A DNA stretch of 64,000 bases from Hyposmocoma kahamanoa. Taxonomy: Eukaryota; Arthropoda; Insecta; Lepidoptera; Cosmopterigidae. The stretch is from positions 14,468,569 through 14,532,568 of the forward strand of contig NW_020654810.1 in assembly GCF_003589595.1 (NCBI RefSeq). The letters run 5' to 3'. The notes under the pieces are model-generated. The model worked only from the letters and a program-made list of their open reading frames with translations, made no database searches and was not told where the DNA came from. The translations under genes and the position numbers were made by a program. Below, piece by piece: positions 11,920 through 23,800 of the stretch. Positions within the stretch are counted from its first letter, which is position 1. Each line of letters opens with the position of its first letter.

Positions 11920-12366
11920 TTGATTTAACCATTACAGCCGATCGATATGAATATTCACAATGTTTTCAAATATTTTTATATAAAAAAGCTGATTGGGTAG
12001 AATACACTAATAAATCTCGTTGTCTTTTTGAAGAGTTGTTAATCGAAGAAAATGTTCTTGAAGCATATGAATTTTTTTGTAAAATCCTAATTGATTTACG
12101 AAAAGAATTTATTCCAGTATATAAAATAATTAATAGTGGGCAAAAAATTCTAAAACCTGTTCCTTGGTGGAACGATATCTGCGCTAATGCGATAAACCAG
12201 AGCAAATTAGCACTTTATAATTATAGAAGATATCCAACAATGGAAAATTATGTGATTTACAAAAAAATCGATGCACTCAAAAAACTAACTATTAGAGAAC
12301 AGAAAATTTTATGTTGGAAACATTTTTGCACCAGTTTCAATAGAAATACGACTATCAGTACAGTTT

Positions 12367-12945
12367 GGAAATTATTTATTTATTTATTTATTTATTATAT
12401 CAGACAAATAAATCCATTGGTTGTTAGTACACTTACAAAATAAAACTTAATCTATGGGTTAGTAAAAATTGTCAAATTGTTTTCAAATTATTATTATCCT
12501 TCATTCGCATCCCGATCCACCAGTCTTACAAGACTATTAGATCAGGACCCGAATGAAGGATTTCATGATGGGCAGGTCATACCTATCCGGTATGACCTGT
12601 AGAATGGTGTTGGTGCTGCCCCGCAGCCTGCAGAGCAAGGATGCCGTTTTTTTGCGGATGATGGCTTCAAAGCCATCAACCCGCGCCTCAGCAAACATGG
12701 TCGATGCACTGCAGCAGCGAGGCAGCCCCAACAACATCCTGAACCCATTATTATATTGGACACGTAGGGCATTGAGCGATTTTTTAGTACAGCTGAACCA
12801 CAGGCTGCTCGTGTAGAATGTTTGGCAGTAGGCTTTGAAAAGCGTGATTTTCGCTTGCCTACTGCACCGAGCAAACCTGCGTGCCAGCATGTTACTTCTC
12901 ATCGCCAATGCCCTACGTTCCCTCTCTATATCGGCTTGTATATTG
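12367..12945 (-). mobile_element. Antisense LINE 3' fragment nested in the larger LINE
   Basis: The minus strand from 12945 to 12537 encodes the C-terminal part of a LINE polyprotein: AKITLFKAYCQTFYTSSLWF followed by a region ending near SFIRVLI. On the plus strand it begins with an (ATTT)n run at 12367-12392, that is, an (AAAT)n tail on the minus strand. It interrupts the host LINE between its linker and reverse transcriptase. No clear target duplication was found. Confidence 0.7.
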
Positions 12946-13943
12946 CTAAATTAGTTAAAGTCTTTTATAGAAAAAAATCAAGTCCAAAATCCAAAACTAA
13001 CGGTTTCATAAACGATTTTTTAGATAAAATTGCATCAAATAGATCATCAGGTAATAATGACATCGAACAACTTAATGATTTATTTGAAAGTAATGACTTA
13101 AACGTTCATTTAAATTTGCCTTTCTCTGAAGAAGAATTTCATTTATCCCTAAATAATAAAAATGACACCACACCTGGTATAGATGACATTCCATATATTT
13201 TAATTAAACGTCTTCATCGCTCAGCTAAATTAGTATTGCTGAAAATTTTTAATTATCTATGGCAATGTAATGAGATACCTGATACGCGGAGAAATATTGC
13301 CGTTGTTCCTATTTTAAAATCGGATAAAGATCCAGGTTTAGCCCACTCCTATCGACCACTATCATTATCTTCATGCATGGGAAAAATATTCGAAAACATG
13401 TTAAAAAATAGATTAAAATTATATGTAGAATCAAGGTATATTATACCTCCTGATCAATTTGGACTCCATATAGGTCGTGGTACTTTAGATAGTTTGTTCA
13501 AATTTGGTGGTGACATACAAAATGCTTTCAATAATCACAGTTATTTGATTAGTGTGTTTTTAGATGTTAGTGGTGCATTTGATAATATCCATTTATTCAA
13601 ATTGGTCAAAATTCTACATAGCTATAACATTCCTGGCAAAATATCTAAATGGATTTTTAATTTTTTTTATTCTCGAACAGTTTATGTTAAATTTGATCAT
13701 ACTTTATATGGCCCAAAGAAGGCATTTAAAGGCGTAATGCAAGGAGCAACACTATCACCTCGGATTTATATATTATACACTGCACGATTATATAAATTCC
13801 TGAAGTTGAGTAATCTATATTTTTTACAGTACGCTGATGATATTGTGTTGTACACATCTAGTAGAAATTTATTACAAGCACAAAACACTATCAATGAAGG
13901 CTTAAATTGTATGTATCAATATTATAAAACAAAGAATTGTTAG
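12946..13943 (+). pseudogene. LINE reverse transcriptase domain remnant
   Basis: Open for about 330 codons. It shows TTPGIDDIPYILIK, a SYRPLSLSSCMGKIFE block, DQFGLHIGRGT, an FLDVSGAFDNI block with the first catalytic Asp, GVMQGATLSPRIYIL, and LQYADDIVLY with the YADD catalytic pair. The order and spacing are those of non-LTR reverse transcriptases. The frame closes at 13941-13943, so the thumb and RNase H regions downstream are disconnected from it. Confidence 0.85.
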
Positions 13944-14142
13944 AAGTCACTATGATTATGGTTTAATAGTTTTTGGAAAATTTATGAGCCCATCCCTATT
14001 TCGAAAATTGGAAGTCATTCAAAACAAAGGTCTTCGAATCATAACTGGTACAATAAGTTCTACACCCATTAATTCTTTAGAGATAGAGGCTGGTATATAT
14101 CCAATTGATGTAAAACTTCAATAACTTACAGAAAAATTCACA

Positions 14143-15294
14143 ATGAAAGTTTTAGCCAATAGGCAATATTTTTGTTTGTTTGAAGATTGCAATTTATTAC
14201 AAGGGGAACATATTAATGAGTTAAAAACATTATGTAAGTACATAGATCATAATGAGCAGTGGGTACTTAGTACTTTGGAAATCCAGTTTGTGAGTCCTGT
14301 GATCTGCAAAGAAAAACTTCTAAATAATGATGAATTTCTGTGGTATATTAGTAACAAGAAGCAACAATATCGGAATATTTACACAGATGGATCCAAAACC
14401 AAAGATAACGCTAAAGCTGCCTATTATGATTCGACTGCTAAATTTGGCCGCTGCTTTAATCTGGACAAGAATACTTCGATATTTACAGCTGAAGCTTATG
14501 CTGTATATGCGGCACTTCAATATTTATCAGACATCAATCACTCCTTTTTCCTGATCGTAACTGATTCCTTAAGTGTACTGAATTGCCTGGAGAGTCATAA
14601 AATATCTTACAAAACTAATATCTATATCCTTAAAATCAGACAATATTTATATGAAATTAAAGATAAACGTATAGAATTTATATGGGTGCCATCACATTCA
14701 GGAATAACGGGGAACGAAGTTGTGGATAGTCTGATGAAAATTAATGTACCAAACATTAATGAAATTGATCCATCATCATTTTATTATTCACCACCATCAG
14801 TTCCTATGACCGATTACTATTCAGTACTGAAAACTCGTATGTTTGATATTTGGTCACGAGATTGGGAATACACGAAACAATTGAAAGGAAAATGGTATGG
14901 AGAAATACAGAAGAATATTCCCACGAAACCCTGGTACTTTAACTTAAAATCACCATCAAAAAAATTTATAACAACCATCAACAGATTACGCTTTGGACAT
15001 GGAAAATTCGCAGCTCATTTGAACAGATTAAAACTTAGAAATTCAGCTACATGTGAACATTATAATACTGATGAAGCCACTCTCGATTACTTACTTCTAC
15101 ATTGCCCTGCCTTCAGTGTGCAAAGACTGCTTCTTATAGATGGCCTACTAAAGATTTATAAAGAAGAAGACATCCCCCGCCTCTTGCCATCTTTACTACA
15201 GAATACGAAGACTTATGAACATATATATATATATATGTATACATTCTTTCCACCATTGAAAAGATACCTTCAAATACTTAGAAGAATATATTGA
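14143..15294 (+). pseudogene. LINE RNase H domain and C-terminus
   Basis: Open for 383 codons. RNase H signature blocks are IYTDGSKTKDNAKAA (first Asp), TAEAYAVYAALQYL (Glu), LIVTDSLSVLNCL (second Asp) and FIWVPSHSGITGNEVVDSLM (His and last Asp). A Cys/His-containing tail follows (CEHYNTDEATLDYLLLHC), typical of the LINE C-terminal zinc motif. An RNase H places the parent element in the I-like part of the Jockey/I group. It is separated from the reverse transcriptase by frame breaks. Confidence 0.85.
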
Positions 15295-15780
15295 AAGAAA
15301 AACTTTTATTTAAAAGATAGGAAAAAAAATTAACGGTTTGGCTTGATGGATTTATTCCGATGCCGTAAAACTAATATTTAAAAAAAACAACTTGCGGGTC
15401 ACGGCTGTACATTTATTTGTACGTACAAGTGATAATTTGCCTGAAATAGGTATTCAATAACTTTTATAAATGCACATTTAGAACTTATTATTATTAAAAA
15501 TATTGACTATATTTCTTTAAGACACGTTTTTGCATTTGTAAGGTAATTGTAGTATGTTTCTTATCAACATAACCTCTCAATTAATCTGTTTAAAAAAGTA
15601 TTAAAATTGTTTATAAATGAATATTTCCGGTAATTGTGTTAGAGTTTTTAAAAATTAAACATAAAAGCGTCATAAAGTTATTTTTATAAGTGTTATGCTA
15701 TTTCCCTTGTCGAAAAAACGGACTAACATATACGTGTTGTGTGAACAGAAAGGTAACCACAAAGTACCACATTGTAAGCA

Positions 15781-16971
15781 ATGGGAAAACTTGAACTACT
15801 TCAAAGTTTAACTGGACACAAAGGGATAGTCTGGAATGTGTCATGGCATCCCCAAGGCAATGTATTTGCTTCGTGTGGTGAAGATAAGACCATAAAATTA
15901 TGGAGTAAAGAAGGACAGAATTGGACCATAAAAACAGTACTTGTGGATGGGCATCAGCGTACTATAAGAGAAGTAGCTTGGTCTCCCTGTGGAAACTTCC
16001 TAGCTTCGGCTAGTTTCGATGCGACTACAGCTATATGGGATAAGAAAAGTGGTGTGTATGCAGCTAAATCTTAAAGAATACTGTTTTGAAATTCACAAAC
16101 ATTCAAATAATTAAATAATAATGAAAGCTATGTTTTAAGGTCAGTTTGAGTGTAATGCAACACTGGAAGGTCATGAGAATGAAGTCAAAAGTGTAGCATG
16201 GTCACCTTCAGGACAACTACTGGCAACTTGTGGTCGGGACAAATCGGTTTGGGTTTGGGAAGTAGCGGGAGATGATGAGTATGAATGTGAATCTGTACTT
16301 AATGCCCACAACCAGGATGTTAAGAAAGTATGTATGGAATTTTCTACTGCAAACTATAAAAATATGTAGATACATTCCAAAGAGTATTATATAATAGTTT
16401 TGTTTTATAGGTTGCATGGCATCCTTCTTTAGACATCCTAGCTTCAGCTTCATATGACAACACAATAAAGATGTATAAAGAGGATCCAGCTGATAATGAC
16501 TGGGCTTGTATAGCTACATTACAGTCGCATGAGTCCACCGTTTGGAGTTTAACATTCGACAAGACTGGAGAGCGACTTGCCTCAAGCAGTGATGACAGAA
16601 CTGTAAAGATTTGGAAGGAATATAAACCAGACAATCAGGAAGGAGTAGCAGTTACAGAGAGGGAGTCTGTTTGGAAATGCGTTTGTACTTTATCAGGATA
16701 TCATACAAGATGTGTTTATGATATAGCCTGGTGTCACAAAACAGGATTATTGGCAACTGCATGTGGAGATGATATTATAAGAATTTTCAAAGAAACTGAA
16801 GATTCTGACCCCAACGCACCTACTTTTGAATTAGTGTGTACTAAGCAAAATGCTCATTCTCAAGATGTGAACTGTGTGAGCTGGAATCCAACAGGAACTC
16901 AAGAATTACTTTCCTGTAGTGATGATAGTGAAATAAGAGTATGGAAATTTTCAGACCTTGATGAAGCATAA
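15781..16971 (+). CDS. Ciao1: Cytosolic iron-sulfur assembly protein CIAO1, three exons
   Basis: WD40 protein of the CIA targeting complex, which with MMS19 and a MIP18-type partner hands Fe-S clusters to cytosolic and nuclear proteins (family knowledge). Exons 15781-16051, 16140-16327 and 16411-16971 join in phase to 339 aa, the normal CIAO1 length. Seven WD repeats are visible, each closing with a WD-type dipeptide context: [44 protein letters not shown] and EIRVWKF. The block [17 protein letters not shown] is typical of the family. The introns are only 88 and 83 bp. AATAAA follows about 14 bp past the stop. The nearest upstream feature is the LINE ending at 15387, so the promoter must lie in or after that element. 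Confidence 0.95.
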
Positions 16972-17009
16972 TTCCATGAAAATGTAATAAATATCTTAGT
17001 AAGCTCTAA

Positions 17010-17390
17010 TCATTGTTGTATTGCTTAGACAGTCTTAAACATTGTTTTATTCCGGAGCATATATTAAGTTTATCATTTCCTAAGTTTAAAAACTACATTA
17101 AAAATATTTTGATCGAAAAATCATATTACAAAATTGAAGACTATGTGTTAGATAAAGATGTATGGAAAGACGACATGGCTCCAGAATCCACACAAATTTG
17201 ATTCAAAGTGTATTCCATAGCATTTAAGTTTATTTGAAAAGAGCAATCCCTAGAGTTTCTTGCTCGTTCTTCTCAGGGAGGTCAGCGTAATGAACGAGCA
17301 GTAGCTTAAATGTGACGATTTCAAGTGTAAATTTATTTTACCTATGGAATAAATAATCTTTGACTTTGACTTTGACTTTATATACATTAT
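17010..17390 (+). mobile_element. LINE 3' fragment between Ciao1 and the NIF3-like gene
   Basis: 17013-17201 encodes a decayed LINE C-terminus (FPKFKNYIKNILIEKSYYKI, then DVW), followed by a 3' untranslated segment also found at about 3191-3330 on the other strand. It ends in a (TTTGAC)n simple repeat at about 17366-17386. It is 5'-truncated, as is usual for LINE copies. Confidence 0.7.
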
Positions 17391-17540
17391 GTGGCAATAT
17401 ATTTTTATTATATATCTTACATTTGTTTTATTGTACATAACATTTATTTCTATCGATAATACTAATATATTTTTTATTATATCAGACCAAACAATCTTAT
17501 CACATGAATTTGTTTCATAATTTACAGTGGACATATTCTG

Positions 17541-20500
17541 ATGCTTATTGGACTAAGAAGACATTTTAGGGTAGTCGTTAAGTGTTCATACTGTACCATT
17601 ACTAATATGTCAACTGGAGAAGGGGTAGGAGTGCCATTGAGTAAGATATTATCTACTTTGGAGAACTTCGCTCCTAAACTACTGGCCGAGAGCTGGGACA
17701 ACACTGGATTGCTGGTAGAACCTTACACACCAAGGTATTGCTTTTAATTTTCTTATGTAGATATTACTGACACAAATTTGACTCATATTGTTTAAAGCAG
17801 TGTAAATGTTTCAGGAACATATCAAAAATCCTACTAACAAATGATTTAACAGAAGATGTGGCTCTGGAAGCATATAATAATGGATGTCAAATGATTATAT
17901 CATACCATCCTCCGATATTTGCTCCTCTGAAATCTGTTGTGCAAAGGTACATGTTCAAAACACACTGTTGTATTTAATAATTACACTACTATGTAACCAA
18001 ATAAATTACTTTTTATTTATTTATTATGTTTAATTTTCGTTTTTTGCAAAATGAGGCCCTGAATCCTCGTTCTCCATCCCACATTCGTACAAAACAATTA
18101 TTGTCATAAATACCTAATACTCGATCAAAATAAAAGAAGCATGTTGCGAATTAACCTTCATATTTGACATCTCTTGAGTCATTGACTTTATTTGTAAATC
18201 AATGGGTTGAGTATTACTTATTTGACAGTAATTGGTTTGGATGGATGTTGGATGGAAAATCAGAGTAGACCCCCAAAACCAATTTAGAAAAGTTCATTAT
18301 ATCCTACCAATCAAATCAAACCCTAAACCTCTTCCACTAGTGTCCAGCCTGCTAAGCCACTGAGGTTGTATAAATAATATTTCAGTTAAATACAATGTAA
18401 CATTTTCATAATTTCTGTTTCAGTACATGGAAAGAGCGTATTGTATCCTTTCTACTTGAGAACCGTATTTCTTTATATTCCCCTCATACAAGTTGGGATT
18501 GTGTACAGGGAGGAGTCAATGATTGGCTGGGTTCTAATTTTGCTGTAGCTACATCAAAACCTATTCAGCCTGGAATTGATCCGAATGTAGGTGCTGGCAG
18601 GTAATTTGGATTTTTTTATTGGCCTGTTAGTATAAATGTGTTGAAATAGTGTTCCTTCAAATTCTTTCAATTATCTTTAATTTTGACAGAATTATAATAC
18701 AAATTTTATTATATACAATTTGAGTAGAAAAACTGTCATGTAATAATTGGTGCATTTATTGTAATCCTTCTCTTTAGTATTAATTGATCATTATTATCTT
18801 ATTACAGATTTCTGAAATTAGAGAGTAGCATTTCTCTCTTAGAAGCCATCACGAAAGTCAAGGAACTGACGAGGCTCCAACATGTGAGATTCGCGATTGG
18901 AAAAGATAAAGTGTTAAGCGATGGTGTAAATACGGTTGCGCTGTGTGCTGGCTCTGGATCGTCCGTACTAAAGGGCGTCGCTGCTGATTTGTATTTAACT
19001 GGTAACAATTAGTGCTACTGACGTTTGCACTATCACTATTTTATTATCATAGATAAAAGTACACTCCCAGACATAATTCGAGCCACCTCGCATTTTCAAA
19101 GTTAAATGCCCTAAGCTTAAACAATGTTTGATTGATCAAAAACTATAAAGCAATTTTGAAAGTAGTGTACTAAACGTGTTTTCCATAAAAATTTGTTTAA
19201 AATTTGGTTTTGCAAAACTGGGGTAAATCTTTTTCTTCAATCATAATACCTACTTCTGTATTCTAGCCCTGATTGGCTCTGGACCTTTTGGAGGGAAAAG
19301 TGTCGTTTTTATTTTGACTTTCAATTATTTTGTGAAATCTAGTTTAAAGTGGAATAGGATAGTGCTATCGTGCCTTAATCGAAGATTAAAACACGAAATT
19401 ACACGAATCTCGAACTAAAATACCCGTATCGGCCCGTTCTATGGAATCCCGAGTCAATCTAAGCACGCCGCCTCAAATTGCCTATCCTCTTTGTGGTGGC
19501 CATATTTACAACAATATAATTAAACGTTTATGTTTTCGGCTGAAGGACTTTGTTTCCATGGCCAGCAATAAATTAAAAAAAAAAATATTCTAGCCCTTTA
19601 AGACAAAAATGCGAGGTGGTCCGAATTATGTGTTCGGAAGTATATATAAGATCATGCAATCGTAATTGCAAATAAATAGACTTTAACTCTAGATTTTAGT
19701 TATTCTTTTTAAATTCATCTGAGAATATTATTTCAAGACTTTCTGAGAAAATTTTATTTTTAGCCATTGACATTGTATACCTATTAATTTTGATGACCTC
19801 CGCGGTCGAGTGGCTTGCACGACGGTTTTCACCATAGATTTATATACTAAATTTATCGTTTTCACGCTGTCGCCATCTCTAAGGTCCTGGGTTCGATCCC
19901 CGGCCAGGCCAATGTAGAAACTTTTCTATATTGCCTCCGTTCTGGATGTTTGTGGTACCGTCCTTGTTTCCGATTAAAACTATAACACGGGTGCTTCAGG
20001 TACTTTGAGATTATAGGACCGGAGCAACATATGTGATGTTGTCTAGTATTTATTATTTATATTCATTTGTTACATAATATGAATAATATTGTAATATGAA
20101 GTCGGTTAAAACTAAGTGATTATTGGGTGTGAAGCTAATGTCTGAATAATTAATTATACTTTATAAAGTTTTATGGGTTAACAACTTTAAATTTATAACC
20201 TCTTTTTACCAGCGCGTTGACCTGTAGGTCAATGCTTATACGATGAATAATAAACAGAATTGTATTGTCTGTCCATATCTTTAAATTATATGATACGTCA
20301 TAGTAATTCGTAATAGACCAATTTTACAAGTTGTATCTAAATAGTTAAACTGTAATGAAATACCGTTTCAAAATATGGTTCACTATTTTTTTTTATTTGC
20401 AGGGGAAATGCTCCACCACGACGTGCTAGATGCAGCTCAGAAAGGAATATCAGTGATCCTTACAAACCACTCTGACTCGGAAAGGGGGTACTTGCGCATA

Positions 20501-20587
20501 TTCAAGACCCACTTACAAGCCAGACTGGAAAATCAAGTGCAAGTCATTGTAAGCGACATCGATAAGGATCCTTTAACTACCGTTTAG
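17541..20587 (+). CDS. Nif3l1: NIF3-like protein 1 (NIF3L1 homologue), five exons
   Basis: DUF34/NIF3 family protein with a dinuclear-metal fold; its exact reaction is unsettled. Exons: 17541-17734, 17815-17946, 18424-18600, 18808-19001, 20403-20587. Phases join to 293 aa. Family blocks are AESWDNTGLLVEP, ILLTNDLTEDV, ISYHPPIFAPLKS (metal-binding His), SPHTSWDCVQGGVNDWL, VALCAGSGSSVLKGV and LYLTGEMLHHDVLDAAQKG (metal-binding Glu/His). The central 80-100 residue insert of vertebrate NIF3L1 is absent; my recollection is that Drosophila's homologue is similarly short. The first ATG (17541) adds a basic 22-residue leader that could target mitochondria, and a second in-frame ATG lies at 17607. Intron 4 (19002-20402) contains a retroposon and a SINE. 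AATAAA lies about 50 bp past the stop. Confidence 0.93.
19271..19586 (+). mobile_element. Short A-tailed retroposon, copy 2
   Basis: In NIF3-like intron 4. Flanked by 11-bp direct repeats, attctagccct, at 19260-19270 and 19587-19597, with an A-rich tail at 19574-19585. It is the inverted counterpart of 9333-9629, and this copy has extra bases near its 5' end ('ggagggaaaagtgtcg'). No clear pol III boxes were seen, so it may be a SINE without a tRNA head or a truncated LINE. Confidence 0.8.
19797..20060 (+). mobile_element. tRNA-derived SINE, diverged
   Basis: A tRNA-like head begins near 19797 (tccgcggtcgagtggc resembles an A box). The B box is GGTTCGATCCC at about 19889-19899, and an inserted stretch separates the two. 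A unique body of about 150 bp follows, then an A/T-rich end with ttattatttat. It is related in plan to the SINEs at 49676 and 59971. Confidence 0.6.
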
Positions 20588-20847
20588 TTTCCTTGCATTT
20601 ATTAGCTACGTAAGCAAAGATTGTTGTCTGATTAATAAAACAACTTTCTAGTTCTATAAATATGTTTATTAATTTGTTACACTAATGATTAATGAAATTT
20701 TAAGAATGTTAATGTACTCCTCATAAATAGTGTGTGTGAGATCATTGTTACAATTTCACATTGAATTACGCCACAAAAGCGCAAATAGGATTCAAGTGAA
20801 GAATATAAGGTAAATCACGACGTCGAATCAGACTAGCTTTCCTTGGG

Positions 20848-23800
20848 CTATAATAGTTGGCAAGTTCGTTGTACATGCATTTTTTTCTTCCATTTTCTAT
20901 CCACGTAATTCATCTCGTACGGATCCCAATGGTGTTCTGGAAACTGCACTGAAAGACGGTCATTTTTAATACTTTATGTTTATAGTTTTTGTTAATGTGT
21001 CAGTAGAGCATGCATGCACACGACTTACTTACGCAGGGCAATTTTTTCTGGTGCTTTGTTTTTCATTTTATGTTCTTTTGGGATGTCTGTATCCCTTTCT
21101 CTGATTGCCTTTTTCTTTTTGGAAGTACCAGATGCAGAGACTTTGCATATAGATGATACCGTTCCGTTTTTATCGTCGTAGTTTATTACGTACTCACTAC
21201 GTTTGGGTGCTTTACTATCCGGTTTTGCATTCGGAACTTTGTCTATAATGATTTTTTCTCGACCTCTGGAGTTTGTGGAATGATGAGTACTTTCAGGTTT
21301 CGAGTAAGTTTTTTGCGGTGTTTTAGTAGATTCTTTTCTTCTACCAGACCTATCTTTAGATAAATTTCCTGTACGATGTTTCACATCCATATTTTCTTCA
21401 ATTATTGTTTGGTGTTTTGAATCCCTCCTATCATCTTGTTTATTTTCTTCTTCGACAATCTGTTCACTGTTTTCTTTAGTCGGCCGTCGTTGAGCAGATC
21501 TACTTCTGTGTTCTTTTTTTGAAGTCTGTCTATTATTATAATCATCATCCGTTCTTTCACTTGAAGACTTTCTGCGAGGACTTGAAGAATTGTATATTTT
21601 TTCATTAGAATAGTCGGGGGTGGAAAGTTTTTCAGTTCTTTTCACTCGAGTGGTTTTCGGTAATGAATTTTCTTTCTTCTCTACACTATCTGCGTCAGCG
21701 CGCGATTCTGATGTTACTCTTTCTTTATTTTCTGACCTGGCGTGGGTACAATTGCTTCGCGATTTACGAGTTTCAGCAATTTCTGTGCGTTTGTTGCTAC
21801 TTGTGTCTACTTTAACGCGTGTTTTTTTCTGTGCTTCTAACTTACGGCGTACGGAATCTGTCCTTTGAATAGTATTCTTAATTTTCCTTTCCTGTGCATT
21901 GAGATTTACATACAGTGGTTCTTTCTCTTCGGATACTTCACGTTTCGTTGTTGGCGTTCTTTTGGTGTTGGAAGTACGACCTTCAACATTGTGACTCGTT
22001 TTTGACCTGCAATTAACAAGTAACTTGTAACTGACTCCGTCTGTAAATGTAATAATTAGGAAAACTAGATAGATAGATAAAAACTTTATTGCTCACACAC
22101 AAGAACAAGAATAGTACATAAACAACTTAAAACTAATGTAGGCAAAGGCGGTCTTATCGCTAAGAGCGATCTCTTCCAGACAACCTTAGAGTTAGAGGAA
22201 TGCTAATCGGAGCGGGAGACGTAGTGTGCCAATTTTACAAATATAAATAAAAATATGAAAAAAAAAATTGTATAAATAAAAAAAAAAATACAAAATAATA
22301 AAATTAAATAAAGACACATAGTAATTTATAAAATATTTAAAAAATAATGATATATTATACCTACGTAGATATATGTATATATAAATATACCTAAATAAAC
22401 TTATACTTACTAATACATACGTTGCAGACCAGGACCGTGATAAAAGATATTTACGCAATCCGGTTTTGAAAATAGGTAGCGACTTAGAATGTCGGATTTC
22501 AAATGGGAGATCGTTCCACAAATTTGCAGCCTTAATAGTAAAAGAATTTTTGTAATACTCGGAGCGAGTGAAAGGAGGCTTCAGTAGGTTATCCATTTTA
22601 GACCTTAGTTCACGGTTGTGATCATCCCCGAGGAAGTGAAAGCGAACCTTAAGGTATGGCGGAGTACGAGGGTCGTTTAGAACATTGTAAAGTAAGCTGA
22701 GAACGTGCTCCTCACGGCGCAACTTGATAGGGAGCCACTGAAGCCTTCTCCTAAATTCGGCCACATGATCGAACTTGCGCAATCCGTATATGAATCTGAT
22801 GCAAAGATTCTGTAGACGCTGGAGTTTGCTTAACAGATCCTCGTTAAGGTCAATCAAACAGACATCAGCGTAATCAAGAATAGGTAAGAGCAACGATTGC
22901 GCAAGTTCAACCTTAGTCACAGGAAGCAGATTTTTCCAACGCCGCAATGACCCAGAGGCAGCAAACACCCTCCTACTCACCTCAGCGATATGTGGCGACC
23001 AAGACAGAGTGGAGTCAAAAAGAACGCCAAGATTTTTAACAACATTACTGTAAGGCAGAGGGAAGGAGTTGAAGAAAAGCGGGGGAATAGTGGCATTATT
23101 TAATTTGGCGATTTGCTTCGAGCCTCCAACGACGATGGCCTGCGACTTGTTAGGATTGACCGTAAGGCCATGGGTTCAACTCCAATCGTGTATAGTCGCG
23201 AGATCGTCATTAAGTTCGGCGATTAAGTTGTCCACGTCGTACACAGGGAACTGAGAATAAATCTGAAGGTCATCGGCGTACAAGTGATACTGGCAAGAAA
23301 GTAAGGGAGTAAGGGAGTTTATAAAGATGGAAAAAAGAAGAGGAGAGAGAACCCCGCCCTGAGGTACGCCTGCAGTAACGTCACAGAAGCTAGAATGCTT
23401 ATTGTCAACACGAACACATTGCCGACGCCAAACGAGATAGTGGCGAAACCACTCCACTACCAAATCTGACACAAGGAAAACTAGTTCATATAGATCTGTG
23501 TACGTACCTTGGTGGAGGAGACATTTTTCCTAGAACTTGTGAACATATGTCCTGAGTTCTTGGTATTTCTATAGAATTCAACGTATTTGTTTTTGGAGGC
23601 GCAGATATACTTCGAGTAGAAAATGTTATAGTGTTTTCCTGTCGACGAATCCTTGACCTTCGCGAGTCTGTAGTTTGAGCGCGTTCCTCATTAGCTTGTT
23701 CAATAACTGGTCTTAATATTTTCTTTTCTTTAGGATCTAATAAACTGTAGTCATTTTTGGATCGCGCTCGAGGTGTGGGTACTGGAGCAAAGTTGCTCTT

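Larger units (their letters stand above)
10080..15387 (+). mobile_element. Near full-length LINE (I/Jockey-like group with RNase H), decayed
   Basis: A 12-bp direct repeat, caacttgcgggt, brackets the element at 10068-10079 and 15388-15399, and the 3' end is A-rich. In order it carries a gag-like region (about 10418-11018), an apurinic-type endonuclease (11270-11920), a linker (11900-12365), a reverse transcriptase (about 12960-13943) and an RNase H (about 14370-14730). Frameshifts and stops split both reading frames, so this copy is dead. A second, antisense LINE fragment interrupts it at about 12367-12945. It sits between the divergent MEP50 and Ciao1 genes. Confidence 0.85.
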
